This document shows positions 6,724-6,873 of a DNA stretch of 6,873 nucleotides, piece after piece. Position numbers and translations under genes: made by a program. Under the pieces are notes generated by a model that was given only the letters and a program-made list of their open reading frames with translations, ran no database searches and had not been told where the DNA came from. The DNA comes from Bacteroidales bacterium. Lineage in GTDB: Bacteria > Bacteroidota > Bacteroidia > Bacteroidales > UBA1715. The stretch is from contig JAFZTG010000192.1 in assembly GCA_017618935.1 (NCBI GenBank), positions 1 to 6,873 of the forward strand. Direction: 5' to 3'. The first letter of the stretch is position 1. Each line of letters starts with the position of its first letter.

Positions 6724-6873
6724 GTATATTTTTTCCTCTTAATTTCTAATTTTTAATAAAAAAAACCTATTTTTACCAATCAAAATTTTTCCGAAATGAT
6801 GTGTTTTTCGAAAAATAGTGCAATTTTTTCTCCAAAAGATTTGGAATTATCCAAATCTTGTATAAACACACAC
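6724..6873. other. AT-rich non-coding tail with spaced T-tracts
   Basis: No coding frame is supported in this 150-base stretch. Runs of five or six T on the + strand begin at 6729, 6750, 6770, 6786, 6804 and 6824, spaced 16-21 bases apart. No GC-rich stem followed by a T-run is present directly after the uvrA-like stop, so no intrinsic terminator can be assigned. The region may hold the promoter of a gene beyond the window. Confidence 0.6.
6836..6859. repeat. Perfect inverted repeat, 10-bp arms with 4-base loop
   Basis: AAGATTTGGA (6836-6845) and TCCAAATCTT (6850-6859) are exact reverse complements around the loop ATTA. Neither strand has a clean T-run directly after the stem (+ strand continues GTATAAAC, - strand continues TTTGGAGAAAA), so it is a poor intrinsic terminator. 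It could be an operator, a transcript-end hairpin or a leader element of the next gene. Confidence 0.6.

Noticed and set aside
6724..6770. Intrinsic terminator directly after the uvrA-like stop
   Set aside because: T-rich and A-rich runs are present but no stable stem precedes a T-run.
1..6873. CRISPR array, tRNA, insertion sequence or frameshifted gene
   Set aside because: No regularly spaced identical repeats, tRNA-like cloverleaf, transposase motifs or interrupted conserved frames were found; every main gene is intact apart from the edge-truncated first one.

Overview
The window shows the end of a surface-polysaccharide (O-antigen or capsule type) gene cluster followed by a UvrA-like ATPase gene, all on the + strand. 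The DNA is AT-rich. None of the five visible starts has a convincing Shine-Dalgarno sequence, and the upstream stretches are A-rich. Together with the protein character this suggests Bacteroidota, perhaps Bacteroidales; that is an inference, not a proven placement.

Positions 1-4365 hold five tightly packed genes, most likely one transcription unit that begins upstream of the window. They are: the 3' half of a PLP-dependent sugar aminotransferase (WbpE-like, 1-537); a left-handed beta-helix N-acetyltransferase (WbpD-like, 539-1114); a Gfo/Idh/MocA NAD-dependent sugar dehydrogenase (WbpB/WlbA-like, 1126-2145); a non-hydrolysing UDP-HexNAc 2-epimerase (WbpI-like, 2167-3261); and a GT-B glycosyltransferase (3262-4365). 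In Pseudomonas aeruginosa B-band O-antigen and in Bordetella, WbpB, WbpE, WbpD and WbpI act in that order. They convert UDP-GlcNAcA by 3-oxidation, transamination, N-acetylation and C2 epimerisation into UDP-2,3-diacetamido-2,3-dideoxy-D-mannuronic acid, UDP-ManNAc(3NAc)A. All four steps are represented here. The first enzyme, the UDP-GlcNAc 6-dehydrogenase WbpA, is not in the window and should lie upstream or elsewhere. The glycosyltransferase could add this or a neighbouring sugar to the lipid-linked repeat unit.

Positions 4366-4482 are a 117-base AT-rich spacer with one small hairpin. Positions 4483-6723 encode a 746-residue UvrA paralogue. It keeps both ATPase sites and the C-terminal zinc finger, but the UvrB-binding domain is cleanly missing, and with it half of the first zinc finger. 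This resembles class II UvrA proteins (Deinococcus UvrA2, Streptomyces DrrC) rather than the repair enzyme itself. By eye its GC content is higher than that of the glycosyltransferase gene, so it probably marks the edge of the polysaccharide locus.

Positions 6724-6873 are non-coding and very AT-rich, with T-tracts spaced roughly 16-21 bases apart and a perfect 10-bp inverted repeat near the end. I see no RNA genes, CRISPR arrays, insertion sequences or broken genes. No clearly new biological system stands out; the compact UvrA-like protein is the item most worth following up.
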